Of a stretch of 15,751 nucleotides of DNA, positions 9,345 through 15,751 are shown in pieces (position 1 is the stretch's first letter; each line of letters starts with the position of its first letter). A program made the position numbers and the translations under genes. Origin of the DNA: Actinomycetota bacterium (GTDB taxonomy: Bacteria > Actinomycetota > Actinomycetes > Nanopelagicales > Nanopelagicaceae). The DNA lies in NCBI GenBank assembly GCA_009705675.1, contig WLSX01000005.1, positions 1-15,751 on the forward strand, written 5' to 3'. A model generated the notes under the pieces. It searched no databases. It saw only the letters and a program-made list of their open reading frames with translations, and was not told the origin of the DNA.

Positions 9345-9803
9345 CTATTTATCCAAACCAAATCTACCCTTTGGATAGAAATACAAGTAAATCCCCAGGA
9401 TAAATAAGCCTAAATCTCTAATAATCTCAGATAGGTACTTGGTGTCTTTTGGATCAATAGCACCGCCACCACCAAAGCAACCACAGTCAATGCTTAAGCC
9501 CCTTGCCCATGCCTGACTAATTGCAACAATGAATGCAAACATTGTTACGGCACCGATTAATCCAGAAATCTTTACCGCTGTGCCAGTAACAAGAAGTAAA
9601 CCAACCCCAATTTCAACCCACGGCAAGGTGTAACCTAAAAAATTAGCAAGTTGAACAGGTAGGAGCTCATAAGCTCTAACCGCCATTGCAGATTTTTGTA
9701 AATTGCCTATTTTAAGAGCACCTGCTGCAATTAAAACTCCACCCAAAATTAACCTAGCAACCAAAGTTAGCCATGGTTTAGCAACCTTGAACTTACCGGC
9801 CAT
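9345..9803 (-). CDS. MauE/DoxX-family redox-associated membrane protein
   Basis: Small membrane protein, 152 residues, with four hydrophobic segments at about 12-30, 52-74, 78-98 and 126-143. The layout and motifs (LGGVLIAAGALKI, LPWVEIGVGLLL) match the MauE/DoxX family. A Cys107-Gly-Cys109 pair in the motif SIDCGCFGGGG lies in the loop before the last helix. The family includes MauE, needed for maturation of disulfide-rich methylamine dehydrogenase, and many members sit beside thioredoxin-like genes. Here the next gene is a DsbA-like protein, so electron exchange between the CGC pair and the partner's CxxC is a reasonable inference. The ATG overlaps the 3' end of trpA by 11 bp and has AAGGAG (9815-9810) 6 nt upstream. 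No methylamine utilisation genes are nearby, so a mau role is unlikely. Confidence 0.85.
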   Translation of the reverse strand: MAGKFKVAKPWLTLVARLILGGVLIAAGALKIGNLQKSAMAVRAYELLPVQLANFLGYTLPWVEIGVGLLLVTGTAVKISGLIGAVTMFAFIVAISQAWARGLSIDCGCFGGGGAIDPKDTKYLSEIIRDLGLFILGIYLYFYPKGRFGLDK

Positions 9804-10596
9804 CTCGAACTCCTTCAGACAATGATTGAGCCAATTTCTTTACCTTTTTTAAGCCAGTTCTACCTGTGCCACTCTCTTGGATAATCTTAATAAAAGCAGA
9901 ACCAACAATCACGCCATCGGCATAAGTTGCTACAACTTTCGCCTGTTCTTTCGTGGAAACTCCTAGCCCAACCGCAACTGGAGTACTGCTAATTGATTTA
10001 ATTCGATTAACTAGTGAACTAGCATTTGCGGAGACAACATCCCTGGCTCCAGTAACTCCCATCAAACTCGCAGCATATATAAATCCGGTGCACTCTGCGG
10101 TTACTTTTGCCAAACGGTCATTCGTGGTGCTTGGCGCAACAACATATATTCTATTTAGGTTATTTTTATCTGATTCCAATCTCCAAGTCTCAGATTCCTC
10201 AACAGTTAAATCAGGCGTGACTACACCACAACCATTCGCACTTGAAATTGCGGCAGCAAATCTTGCAACTCCATATTTTTCAATTGGGCTCCAGTAACTC
10301 ATAACAACTGAAGGAGCGCCGTACTCAACACTTATTTTTAGTAAATCAAATACCTCATCCACGCCAACTCCATTGCTAATTGCCTGTTCAGATGCAGCCT
10401 GAATAACTGGACCATCCATAACTGGATCAGAGTACGGATAGCCAATCTCAATTGCATCTACTCCCCCATCAATCATCGATTTAATTATCTCTATCGATTC
10501 CTTTTGAGTTGGAAAGCCGGCTGGTAAAAAGCCAATTAATGCGGCCCGGTTTTCGCTTTTAGTTTTTACAAAAAGATTATCAAGGGCAGTTAGCAT
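9793..10596 (-). CDS. trpA: Tryptophan synthase, alpha subunit
   Basis: Cleaves indole-3-glycerol phosphate to indole and glyceraldehyde-3-phosphate and passes indole to TrpB. It is a 267-residue TIM barrel of normal length. Catalytic Glu50 lies in DAIEIGYPYSDP and Asp61 in MDGPVIQAA, corresponding to Glu49 and Asp60 of the enteric enzyme. The LMGVTGAR loop and the VGLGVSTKEQA and VIVGSAFI phosphate-site segments are present. The ATG shares one base with the trpB stop (TAATG), classical coupling that suits the alpha2beta2 complex. The 3' end overlaps the MauE-like gene by 11 bp. All expected residues are there, so function is not in doubt. Confidence 0.98.
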   Translation of the reverse strand: MLTALDNLFVKTKSENRAALIGFLPAGFPTQKESIEIIKSMIDGGVDAIEIGYPYSDPVMDGPVIQAASEQAISNGVGVDEVFDLLKISVEYGAPSVVMSYWSPIEKYGVARFAAAISSANGCGVVTPDLTVEESETWRLESDKNNLNRIYVVAPSTTNDRLAKVTAECTGFIYAASLMGVTGARDVVSANASSLVNRIKSISSTPVAVGLGVSTKEQAKVVATYADGVIVGSAFIKIIQESGTGRTGLKKVKKLAQSLSEGVRDGR

Positions 10597-11810
10597 TAAA
10601 GCGGTAATCCAAAGTATTCAGCTGCAGTTTGAACATCTTTATCGCCTCGACCAGAAAGATTAATTAACAATGTTGCATCCTTACCAAGTTCATTACCAAT
10701 CTCAAGCGCTCCTGCAAGTGCGTGCGCAGTTTCTATGGCGGGAATAATTCCTTCTGACTTACACAGTAATGAGAATGCATACATAGCTTGATCATCAGTT
10801 ACTGCTCGATACTCTGCTCTACCAATGTCATTTAGGTAGGCGTGTTCGGGACCAACTCCGGGATAATCTAATCCGGCCGAAATTGAATGCGACTCAACTG
10901 TTTGTCCATCTTTATCTTGTAGTACATATGAACGTGTGCCGTGCAAAACTCCTGGAGTTCCACCAGAGATTGTTGCGGCGTGTAATCCGGTTTCAATACC
11001 TTTTCCGCCAGCTTCAAGTCCGATCAAACGTACATTTTTATCATCTATAAATGGATGAAATATTCCAATTGCATTTGAGCCCCCACCAACACACGCAAGA
11101 ACTGCATCTGGAAGTTTGCCGGTTAATTCAAGCACCTGCTCACGGGCTTCAACGCCAATGATTCTCTGAAAATCTCTAACCATTGTTGGGAAGGGATGCG
11201 GACCTGCCACTGTTCCTAACAAGTAGTGAGTGGTTTCAACATTTGTTACCCAATCGCGCATAGCTTCATTAATTGCATCTTTTAAAGTTTTAGAACCCTG
11301 TGTTACTGGAACGACAGTTGCCCCAAGTAATTTCATTCTGGCAACATTTAACGATTGTCGCTTGGTGTCCGCTTCGCCCATATAGACGACACATTCCAAC
11401 CCAAACAATGCAGCCGCTGTTGCAGAAGCAACACCATGCTGGCCGGCGCCAGTTTCAGCAATAATTCTGCTTTTGCCCATTCGCTTTGTTAACAGTGCTT
11501 GGCCTAATACATTATTTATTTTATGACTACCAGTGTGGTTTAAATCTTCGCGTTTCAATAATATTCGCGCGCCACCTGCATATTCAGAAAATCTCTTTGC
11601 CTCAGTTAAGATACTCGGTCTGCCGGTATAAGTTTTATGTAGTTCATTTAGTTCAGCTTGAAAAGTCGCATCAGATTGTGCCGATAAATGCGCAGCAGCT
11701 AATTCATCAAGGGCTGCAATTAAAGCTTCAGGTACAAACCGTCCACCATAAGGACCAAAGTGACCCAATATTGATGAGTCCATACTTTGCGTATTTTTAC
11801 TTTGGGCCAT
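10596..11810 (-). CDS. trpB: Tryptophan synthase, beta subunit
   Basis: PLP enzyme joining indole and serine to give tryptophan. It has 404 residues, normal for the TrpB1 type that partners TrpA. Lys97 in [10 protein letters not shown] forms the PLP Schiff base, Glu119 in [10 protein letters not shown] is the catalytic acid/base, and GGGSN (242-246) holds the PLP phosphate. The family's [14 protein letters not shown] opens the conserved part at residue 17. The ATG at 11810 has no clear Shine-Dalgarno. An internal ATG at codon 10 is possible and would still leave the conserved region intact. It lies 20 bp after trpC and overlaps trpA by one base. PLP-binding and catalytic residues are all present. 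Confidence 0.98.
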   Translation of the reverse strand: MAQSKNTQSMDSSILGHFGPYGGRFVPEALIAALDELAAAHLSAQSDATFQAELNELHKTYTGRPSILTEAKRFSEYAGGARILLKREDLNHTGSHKINNVLGQALLTKRMGKSRIIAETGAGQHGVASATAAALFGLECVVYMGEADTKRQSLNVARMKLLGATVVPVTQGSKTLKDAINEAMRDWVTNVETTHYLLGTVAGPHPFPTMVRDFQRIIGVEAREQVLELTGKLPDAVLACVGGGSNAIGIFHPFIDDKNVRLIGLEAGGKGIETGLHAATISGGTPGVLHGTRSYVLQDKDGQTVESHSISAGLDYPGVGPEHAYLNDIGRAEYRAVTDDQAMYAFSLLCKSEGIIPAIETAHALAGALEIGNELGKDATLLINLSGRGDKDVQTAAEYFGLPL

Positions 11811-11830
11811 GGATAGAGTTTATTAGATCT

Positions 11831-12622
11831 TTACCGATTGAGCAGATCTTTAATCGTATGAACTGGGTTACCTGCCTTAACGAGAGTTTCCCCGATCAGA
11901 ACTGCATTTGCGCCCAATGATTGAACAAATGCAACCTGAGAACGTTTGCTGATACCGGACTCAGCAACCTTAACGACAGTATCTGGCAGCTGCGGCAATA
12001 TTAATTCAAAGTTTTTTTCATCTACCTCAAGCGTCTTTAAATTGCGTGAATTAACTCCAATTATTTTAGATTTAATGTCTAAAGCTATCTCTGCCTCTTT
12101 CAAATTATGGACCTCGACTAACACATCCATGCCAAGCTCGGTGGCTAGTTGATAAAAATCAGTAAGTTGCGATTTTGACAATCCAGCAACAATTAATAGC
12201 ATCAAATCGGCGCCCAGAATTCTCGATTCATATACCTGAAACTCAGTAACAATAAAATCTTTTCTGAGAACTGGAATATCTACTGCAGCTCGAACGGAGA
12301 TTAGATCTGAAATATTTCCCTTAAACCTACGCTCTTCCGTTAGTACGCTTATTACATCGGCTCCACCCTCTTGATAATTTTCTGCAAGTGCAACCGGATC
12401 AGCAATTACTGCTAACTCACCCTTGCTTGGTGATGATCTCTTTACCTCAGCAATTAATCGCATTGGCTCCTTGCTCAATGCGGAGTAAGCATTTCTTAAC
12501 TTTGGAGCTGACTGCAATTGCTCACGAATCTGTGCCATTGGAACAATACGCTTTTGAACATCTTCTAGAACTCCCTCAATAATTGAGTCTAAAACATTTG
12601 AATCACTCATCAGTTGGGTCAT
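11831..12622 (-). CDS. trpC: Indole-3-glycerol phosphate synthase
   Basis: Converts CdRP to indole-3-glycerol phosphate. It is a single-function TIM barrel of 263 residues, not fused to TrpF. Active-site residues follow the family: Glu59 and Lys61 in IAEVKRSSPSKG, Lys121 in LRKDFI, Glu170 in VEVHN, Asn191 in GVNSRNL, and Glu221-Ser222 in VAESGI. Two starts are possible. The ATG at 12622 has AGAAG close upstream. The ATG at 12610 (codon 5) gives MSDSNVLDSII, nearer the typical N-terminus, and overlaps the upstream small gene by 8 bp in an ATGAGTGA arrangement like that of gltB/gltD. I slightly favour the second on homology, but list the longer one. It depends on PriA for its substrate, as no trpF is in the window. 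Confidence 0.97.
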   Translation of the reverse strand: MTQLMSDSNVLDSIIEGVLEDVQKRIVPMAQIREQLQSAPKLRNAYSALSKEPMRLIAEVKRSSPSKGELAVIADPVALAENYQEGGADVISVLTEERRFKGNISDLISVRAAVDIPVLRKDFIVTEFQVYESRILGADLMLLIVAGLSKSQLTDFYQLATELGMDVLVEVHNLKEAEIALDIKSKIIGVNSRNLKTLEVDEKNFELILPQLPDTVVKVAESGISKRSQVAFVQSLGANAVLIGETLVKAGNPVHTIKDLLNR

Positions 12623-12758
12623 GCCCTTCTGAAAGCGCGTTCCATTTATTTTTTGGTTTTAACTTATATTTATCTGATCCAGCCTTTTTACTTAATTTAA
12701 GTATTAAGTAAGTAGATAACCCAACCAATATCAAGCTGCCAAAGAGTGAATTTTTCAC
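12603..12758 (-). CDS. Tiny Trp-operon membrane protein, TIGR02234-like C-terminus
   Basis: A 51-residue reading frame between trpE and trpC. It starts at GTG (12758-12756), overlapping the trpE stop as GTGA, and ends at TGA (12605-12603) inside the start of trpC. It has one hydrophobic segment (about 4-22, LFGSLILVGLSTYLILKL), a lysine-rich stretch, and the tail WNALSEGHDPTDE. In actinobacteria this slot is usually filled by the Trp biosynthesis-associated membrane protein (about 200 residues, several helices; Rv1610 in M. tuberculosis), whose C-terminus, as I recall, carries a WdALdxGxDPT motif. The position, one helix and the tail all agree, so I read this as a reduced version. No good ribosome site is visible, so coupling to trpE is implied. 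The molecular role of the family is unknown to me. Homology is inferred from memory without a search. Confidence 0.7.
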   Translation of the reverse strand: MKNSLFGSLILVGLSTYLILKLSKKAGSDKYKLKPKNKWNALSEGHDPTDE

Positions 12759-14254
12759 TTTGCCACTGCCATTAAGTTGGCGGTTGCAACCGCGCCCAAA
12801 ACTGCCGCTGCCTTACTTATACACTCTTGATTTTCAGATGCTGGATCTGAATCAGCCACAATTCCAGCTCCGGCTTGAACATAAGCAATCTGATCTTTAA
12901 TAACTGCAGTTCTAATCGCAATGCAAGTATCTATATTGCCCGTGAAATCTAAGTATCCAATTGTTCCACCATAGATGCCACGCTTAGTTGGTTCATTCTC
13001 CTCAATAATCTCCATAGCTCTTGGCTTTGGTGCACCAGATAAAGTACCGGCTGGGAATACGGAAAATAATGCTTCAATAGGTGCGACCTTAGATAATAAT
13101 TTTCCAACAACAGTTGAGACAATATGCATTACATGAGAATACTTCTCGATCTGCATAAATTCAGTTACTTCTACTGATCCGGCTTGGCATACTCGACCTA
13201 AATCATTGCGGCCAAGGTCAACTAACATTAAATGCTCTGCTCGCTCCTTTGGATCCTCAAGTAGTGCCTGGGCTACCTGTTGATCAACTTTTGGATCAGC
13301 ATTTCTAGCTCTAGTACCTGCGATTGGATGAATCATCACATTCTCTCCAGTTACTTTTACTAATGCTTCTGGACTAGAACCAACTACTGAAAGATCATCA
13401 GAAAAGTTAAATATATACATATAAGGACTTGGGTTTTGTTCCCGAAGTACTTGATAAATATCAAATGGCTTACATGCAACAGGCATTGAAAAACGTTGAG
13501 AAAGCACTACTTGAAAAGCCTCACCAGACTTAATCTCTTCCTTAATTAATTCAACCTTACTTATATATTCTAAGTCAGTCGTATTACGAGAGTAATTTGG
13601 AGTTTCTCGAGCCGGAATATCCTTGGCTTTAGATACAAACCTTTGATTTAAATCCATATCCATTTTATCTAATCTTTCAATTGCTTTTTCATATGCTAAA
13701 TCAACTCGATCTGCACTACCATCCCAATTTATTGCATTAGCTATTAATGTGATGATTCCTTCTTGATGATCATAAACTGCTAAATCGGAGGTAAGCATCA
13801 TTGCAATCTCTGGAATTTCAATATCTTTCTTAGAAAGATTTGGTAGTTTTTCCAATCTACGAACAATCTCATAACCAAGGTAACCAACTAAGCCACCGGT
13901 TAGAGGTGGTAAGTTATTTAATTTTGGAGAGCGAAGGTGTGATGTAGAAATTCTAAGTGCAGATAAAGGATCTATGCCAGTTGGTGCACCTGCCGGCATA
14001 ACTCCTATCCAAGTAGCCAAACCATTCTTCTCAGTTAATGTTGCTTCGCTATTTACGCCAATAAATGAATACCTTGCCCAAATTCCAGCCTCTGCTGATT
14101 CAAGTAAAAATGTTCCACTGCGGTTTTGAGTTAATTTCTCATAGATTGAAAGTGGTGTTTCACTTTTGCTAGTTATCTTACGAGCAACTGGAATCACATT
14201 AAAGTCGCGGGCATAGCTGCGAAACTCTTCCAGAGAAATAAGTGCTTTTTCCAC
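12755..14254 (-). CDS. trpE: Anthranilate synthase component I
   Basis: Converts chorismate to anthranilate with ammonia supplied by a TrpG glutaminase, which is not in this window. It has 499 residues. The N-terminal domain contains LLES (50-53) followed by a Ser at 63, the tryptophan feedback-binding signature, so allosteric inhibition is expected. The chorismate-binding domain shows [46 protein letters not shown] and [12 protein letters not shown], all typical of TrpE, and [13 protein letters not shown] near the C-terminus. The start is GTG at 14254, with AGGG only 2 nt upstream; no better in-frame start is seen. It follows the PriA-type gene after 39 bp and overlaps the tiny membrane protein by 4 bp. 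PabB is an alternative for this fold, but the LLES motif and the trp context favour TrpE. Confidence 0.97.
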   Translation of the reverse strand: MEKALISLEEFRSYARDFNVIPVARKITSKSETPLSIYEKLTQNRSGTFLLESAEAGIWARYSFIGVNSEATLTEKNGLATWIGVMPAGAPTGIDPLSALRISTSHLRSPKLNNLPPLTGGLVGYLGYEIVRRLEKLPNLSKKDIEIPEIAMMLTSDLAVYDHQEGIITLIANAINWDGSADRVDLAYEKAIERLDKMDMDLNQRFVSKAKDIPARETPNYSRNTTDLEYISKVELIKEEIKSGEAFQVVLSQRFSMPVACKPFDIYQVLREQNPSPYMYIFNFSDDLSVVGSSPEALVKVTGENVMIHPIAGTRARNADPKVDQQVAQALLEDPKERAEHLMLVDLGRNDLGRVCQAGSVEVTEFMQIEKYSHVMHIVSTVVGKLLSKVAPIEALFSVFPAGTLSGAPKPRAMEIIEENEPTKRGIYGGTIGYLDFTGNIDTCIAIRTAVIKDQIAYVQAGAGIVADSDPASENQECISKAAAVLGAVATANLMAVAK

Positions 14255-14268
14255 TGCCCTATTCTGCC

Positions 14269-14276
14269 GTAATTAC
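14269..14276. repeat. Short palindrome before trpE
   Basis: GTAATTAC in the 39-bp gap between the PriA-type gene and trpE. It is only 8 bp and AT-rich, so it may be chance. The gap has no room for a Trp-rich leader peptide or an attenuator, and no terminator-like hairpin with a T-run was seen in it. Confidence 0.2.
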
Positions 14277-14293
14277 TAACTACCAGGCGCCGA

Positions 14294-15010
14294 TTATTCG
14301 TAGCAGGTTTTGATAGCCAAACCAATATCGATTGCCCCGACATACAGAGCTTTACCAACAATTACGCCATCTAGACCCATCTGGCGCAGATTATCTAGGT
14401 CAGATAATTTAGAAACACCACCACTTGCAATAATCAATGATTTGGTTGATCTTGAAACTTTATCCAATAAATCAAGATTTGGGCCATTTAGTTCACCATC
14501 TTTTGAATTATCTGTAACAACATATCTTGTACATCCAGCCTTATCTAAAACCTTGATATATTCAAATGGATCACCAATTACTTCACCGCTACCTCTGGCA
14601 ATTAGTACGCCATTATTTATATCAAGTCCAATTGTTAAACGATCTTTGTAGGAATTAATAACTCTTACTAACCAATCAATATTCTGTAATGCAGCAGTAG
14701 AAATATTAATTCTGACAGCTTTTGTTGCTAAAGCTTGGTTTAATGAGGATTCATCTACTATTCCGCCAGATAGTTGGATGTTAATTGAACTCTTATCAAT
14801 TAAATCCTTAATTAAATCTACGTTACTTCCAGTATTGAAGGCTGAATCTAAGTCAACAAGGTGGACCCATTTTGCACCTTTAGCGATAAATTCAGCGAGC
14901 ACTTCAGTTGGGCTTCCATATTGCTCTGCCGAATCTAATCCTGCTTGTTTTAATCTGACAGATTTCCCATTTTTTATATCTATTGCTGGCAATAATTCAA
15001 GAGTCTTCAT
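14294..15010 (-). CDS. priA: PriA/HisA-type isomerase, likely the TrpF activity
   Basis: A (beta-alpha)8 barrel of 238 residues in the HisA/PriA family. In Actinobacteria PriA isomerises both ProFAR (histidine pathway) and phosphoribosylanthranilate (tryptophan pathway), replacing TrpF. Catalytic Asp11 (LLPAID) and Asp171 (SKDG) are present, as are Arg19 (VRL), LSGG (80-83), STAAL (104-108) and the C-terminal phosphate sites ASGGVS and VGKAL. Arg139 lines up with Arg143 of M. tuberculosis PriA. The Trp two residues later (Trp145 there, in RGRGW) is Ser141 here (ARGSG), and the beta-5 loop is four residues shorter. The loop after beta-1 reads RLKQAGLDSAEQYG instead of RLVQGKAGSQTEYG. The neighbours are dnaE (6 bp) and trpE (39 bp), with no his genes. 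I infer a tryptophan-specialised enzyme. The ATG has TAGG 5-6 nt upstream. A conventional annotation would be hisA. Confidence 0.93.
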   Translation of the reverse strand: MKTLELLPAIDIKNGKSVRLKQAGLDSAEQYGSPTEVLAEFIAKGAKWVHLVDLDSAFNTGSNVDLIKDLIDKSSINIQLSGGIVDESSLNQALATKAVRINISTAALQNIDWLVRVINSYKDRLTIGLDINNGVLIARGSGEVIGDPFEYIKVLDKAGCTRYVVTDNSKDGELNGPNLDLLDKVSRSTKSLIIASGGVSKLSDLDNLRQMGLDGVIVGKALYVGAIDIGLAIKTCYE

Positions 15011-15016
15011 TAATAC

Positions 15017-15751
15017 CTAAACAACTAAACAATCTGGGCCTAGAACAGTTTTAAGATCTGCACTTAAACTTGGTGAGGAAGTGACCTTTAAATTTTCATC
15101 TAACTTTAAAACAGTATTTTTTTCACCATCTACTAACCTCAAGTGCACCTCTCGCCCGCCTGGATGAGAACGCAAAATTTCATTCATCCGATCAATAACT
15201 GGCGGAGTACACCTAGACATTTCCATTGAAATAACAAATGGGCCAGTTGGTACTTGTTTTAAATCAGGCAGTGTTAAATCAAGAGCTGAAATCCTTGGCT
15301 GTTCTTCTCTCTTATCAACCCGACCCCTAATTGCAACAATTCGATCCTCTACCAAGTTCACACCATGGGCGGCATAGGCATTTGAGAAAAACAAAACATC
15401 AACCGCACCATCTAGATCTTCAACTGTAACAATTGCCCAAGGGGTACCTTGTTTTGAAACTTTACGTTGAATCTGAGTTATTAACCCGCCAATAGTAATA
15501 ATCTGATCATGACTTACTTCAGATATTTGGCTGATTGAAAAATCTGCAACTGAACGCAGTACATGTTCAACTCCTAGAAGTGGATGATCTGAAACATAAA
15601 GTCCTAACATCTCTCGCTCATATCCAAGTAGCATCATTTTTTCCCACTCAGTATTAGGAATATCTAACTCAACACCGCTAACACTTGTGGTTGCATTTGT
15701 TGCCCCAAATAGATCAAATTGACCAATTGCTTCTGCTCGCTTTGCCTCAGA
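15017..15751 (-). CDS. dnaE: DNA polymerase III alpha subunit, C-terminal 244 residues (partial)
   Basis: C-terminal part of the replicative polymerase catalytic subunit. The frame is open from the window end (15751) to TAG at 15017, so the true start is outside and any internal ATG (for example at 15637) should be ignored. The fragment opens with KRAEAIGQFDLFG and EWEKMMLLGYEREMLGLYVSDHPL, the conserved segment before the OB fold. The OB fold follows with ITIGGLITQIQRKVSKQGTPWAIVTVEDL (about residues 85-113 of the fragment), which in the family binds single-stranded DNA. The end (LGPDCLVV) is a typical short tail. Polymerase active-site aspartates and the PHP domain are not visible. Only 6 bp separate it from the PriA-type gene, so the isomerase and trp genes may be read from a promoter upstream of dnaE. 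The DnaE1 type is inferred from location. Confidence 0.96.
   Translation of the reverse strand, partial: SEAKRAEAIGQFDLFGATNATTSVSGVELDIPNTEWEKMMLLGYEREMLGLYVSDHPLLGVEHVLRSVADFSISQISEVSHDQIITIGGLITQIQRKVSKQGTPWAIVTVEDLDGAVDVLFFSNAYAAHGVNLVEDRIVAIRGRVDKREEQPRISALDLTLPDLKQVPTGPFVISMEMSRCTPPVIDRMNEILRSHPGGREVHLRLVDGEKNTVLKLDENLKVTSSPSLSADLKTVLGPDCLVV

Noticed and set aside
9345..9803. Methylamine utilisation role for the MauE-like gene
   Set aside because: No methylamine dehydrogenase subunits or other mau genes lie nearby; the neighbours are trpA and a DsbA-like gene, so only the family resemblance is kept.
9953..10297. 114-codon plus-strand frame opposite trpA
   Set aside because: It is antisense to a complete, motif-rich trpA, with no ribosome site or family features of its own.
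11486..11920. 144-codon open frame on the plus strand opposite trpB and trpC
   Set aside because: It runs antisense across two secure genes, its protein shows no family motif, and its composition is that of a reverse-strand shadow.
15017..15637. A 206-residue stand-alone protein starting at 15637
   Set aside because: The frame stays open to the window end and the extra 38 codons encode conserved DnaE sequence (KRAEAIGQFDLFG), so this is the cut end of dnaE.

Overview
The window is a compact stretch of bacterial chromosome in which every recognisable gene lies on the minus strand. GC content is low to moderate, about 40% by eye. Gaps are 83 bp at most and neighbouring genes often overlap. The order dnaE, priA/hisA, trpE, Trp-associated membrane protein, trpC, trpB, trpA, lgt, gltB, gltD, pyk is the order known from Actinobacteria such as Mycobacterium and Streptomyces. 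Actinobacterial gene order combined with low GC and tight packing suggests a streamlined actinobacterium, most likely a freshwater acI (Nanopelagicales) relative. That assignment is inference. No rRNA or marker phylogeny is available here.

Layout in the direction of transcription (high to low coordinates): the C-terminal part of dnaE (15751-15017, cut by the window edge); a PriA/HisA-type isomerase (15010-14294); trpE (14254-12755); a 51-residue single-pass membrane protein (12758-12603) resembling the tail of the Trp-associated membrane protein family; trpC, trpB and trpA; a MauE/DoxX membrane protein; a membrane-anchored DsbA-like thioredoxin; lgt; a VIT/CCC1 metal transporter; then, after the only sizeable gap (83 bp, with a candidate promoter and a structured leader), gltB, gltD and the first 334 codons of pyk (cut at base 1).

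Three modules can be read. The first is tryptophan synthesis (TrpE, PriA as the likely TrpF activity, TrpC, TrpB, TrpA). TrpG and TrpD are not in the window, which is common in this phylum. The second is envelope work: lipoprotein maturation by Lgt and extracytoplasmic thiol chemistry by MauE and DsbA. The third is nitrogen assimilation and lower glycolysis (GltBD, Pyk).

The most interesting signal is around priA. The his genes that flank it in model actinobacteria (hisD, C, B, H before and hisF, I after) are absent on both sides. The protein also lacks the tryptophan that PriA/HisA enzymes normally place after a conserved Gly in the beta-5 loop (Ser141 here), while both catalytic Asp residues remain. 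This resembles the known scenario in which PriA is kept for tryptophan synthesis after histidine genes are lost. A second point of interest is the tiny overlapping gene between trpE and trpC. No RNA genes, mobile elements, CRISPR arrays or long repeats were seen, and no gene-free stretch exceeds 300 bases.
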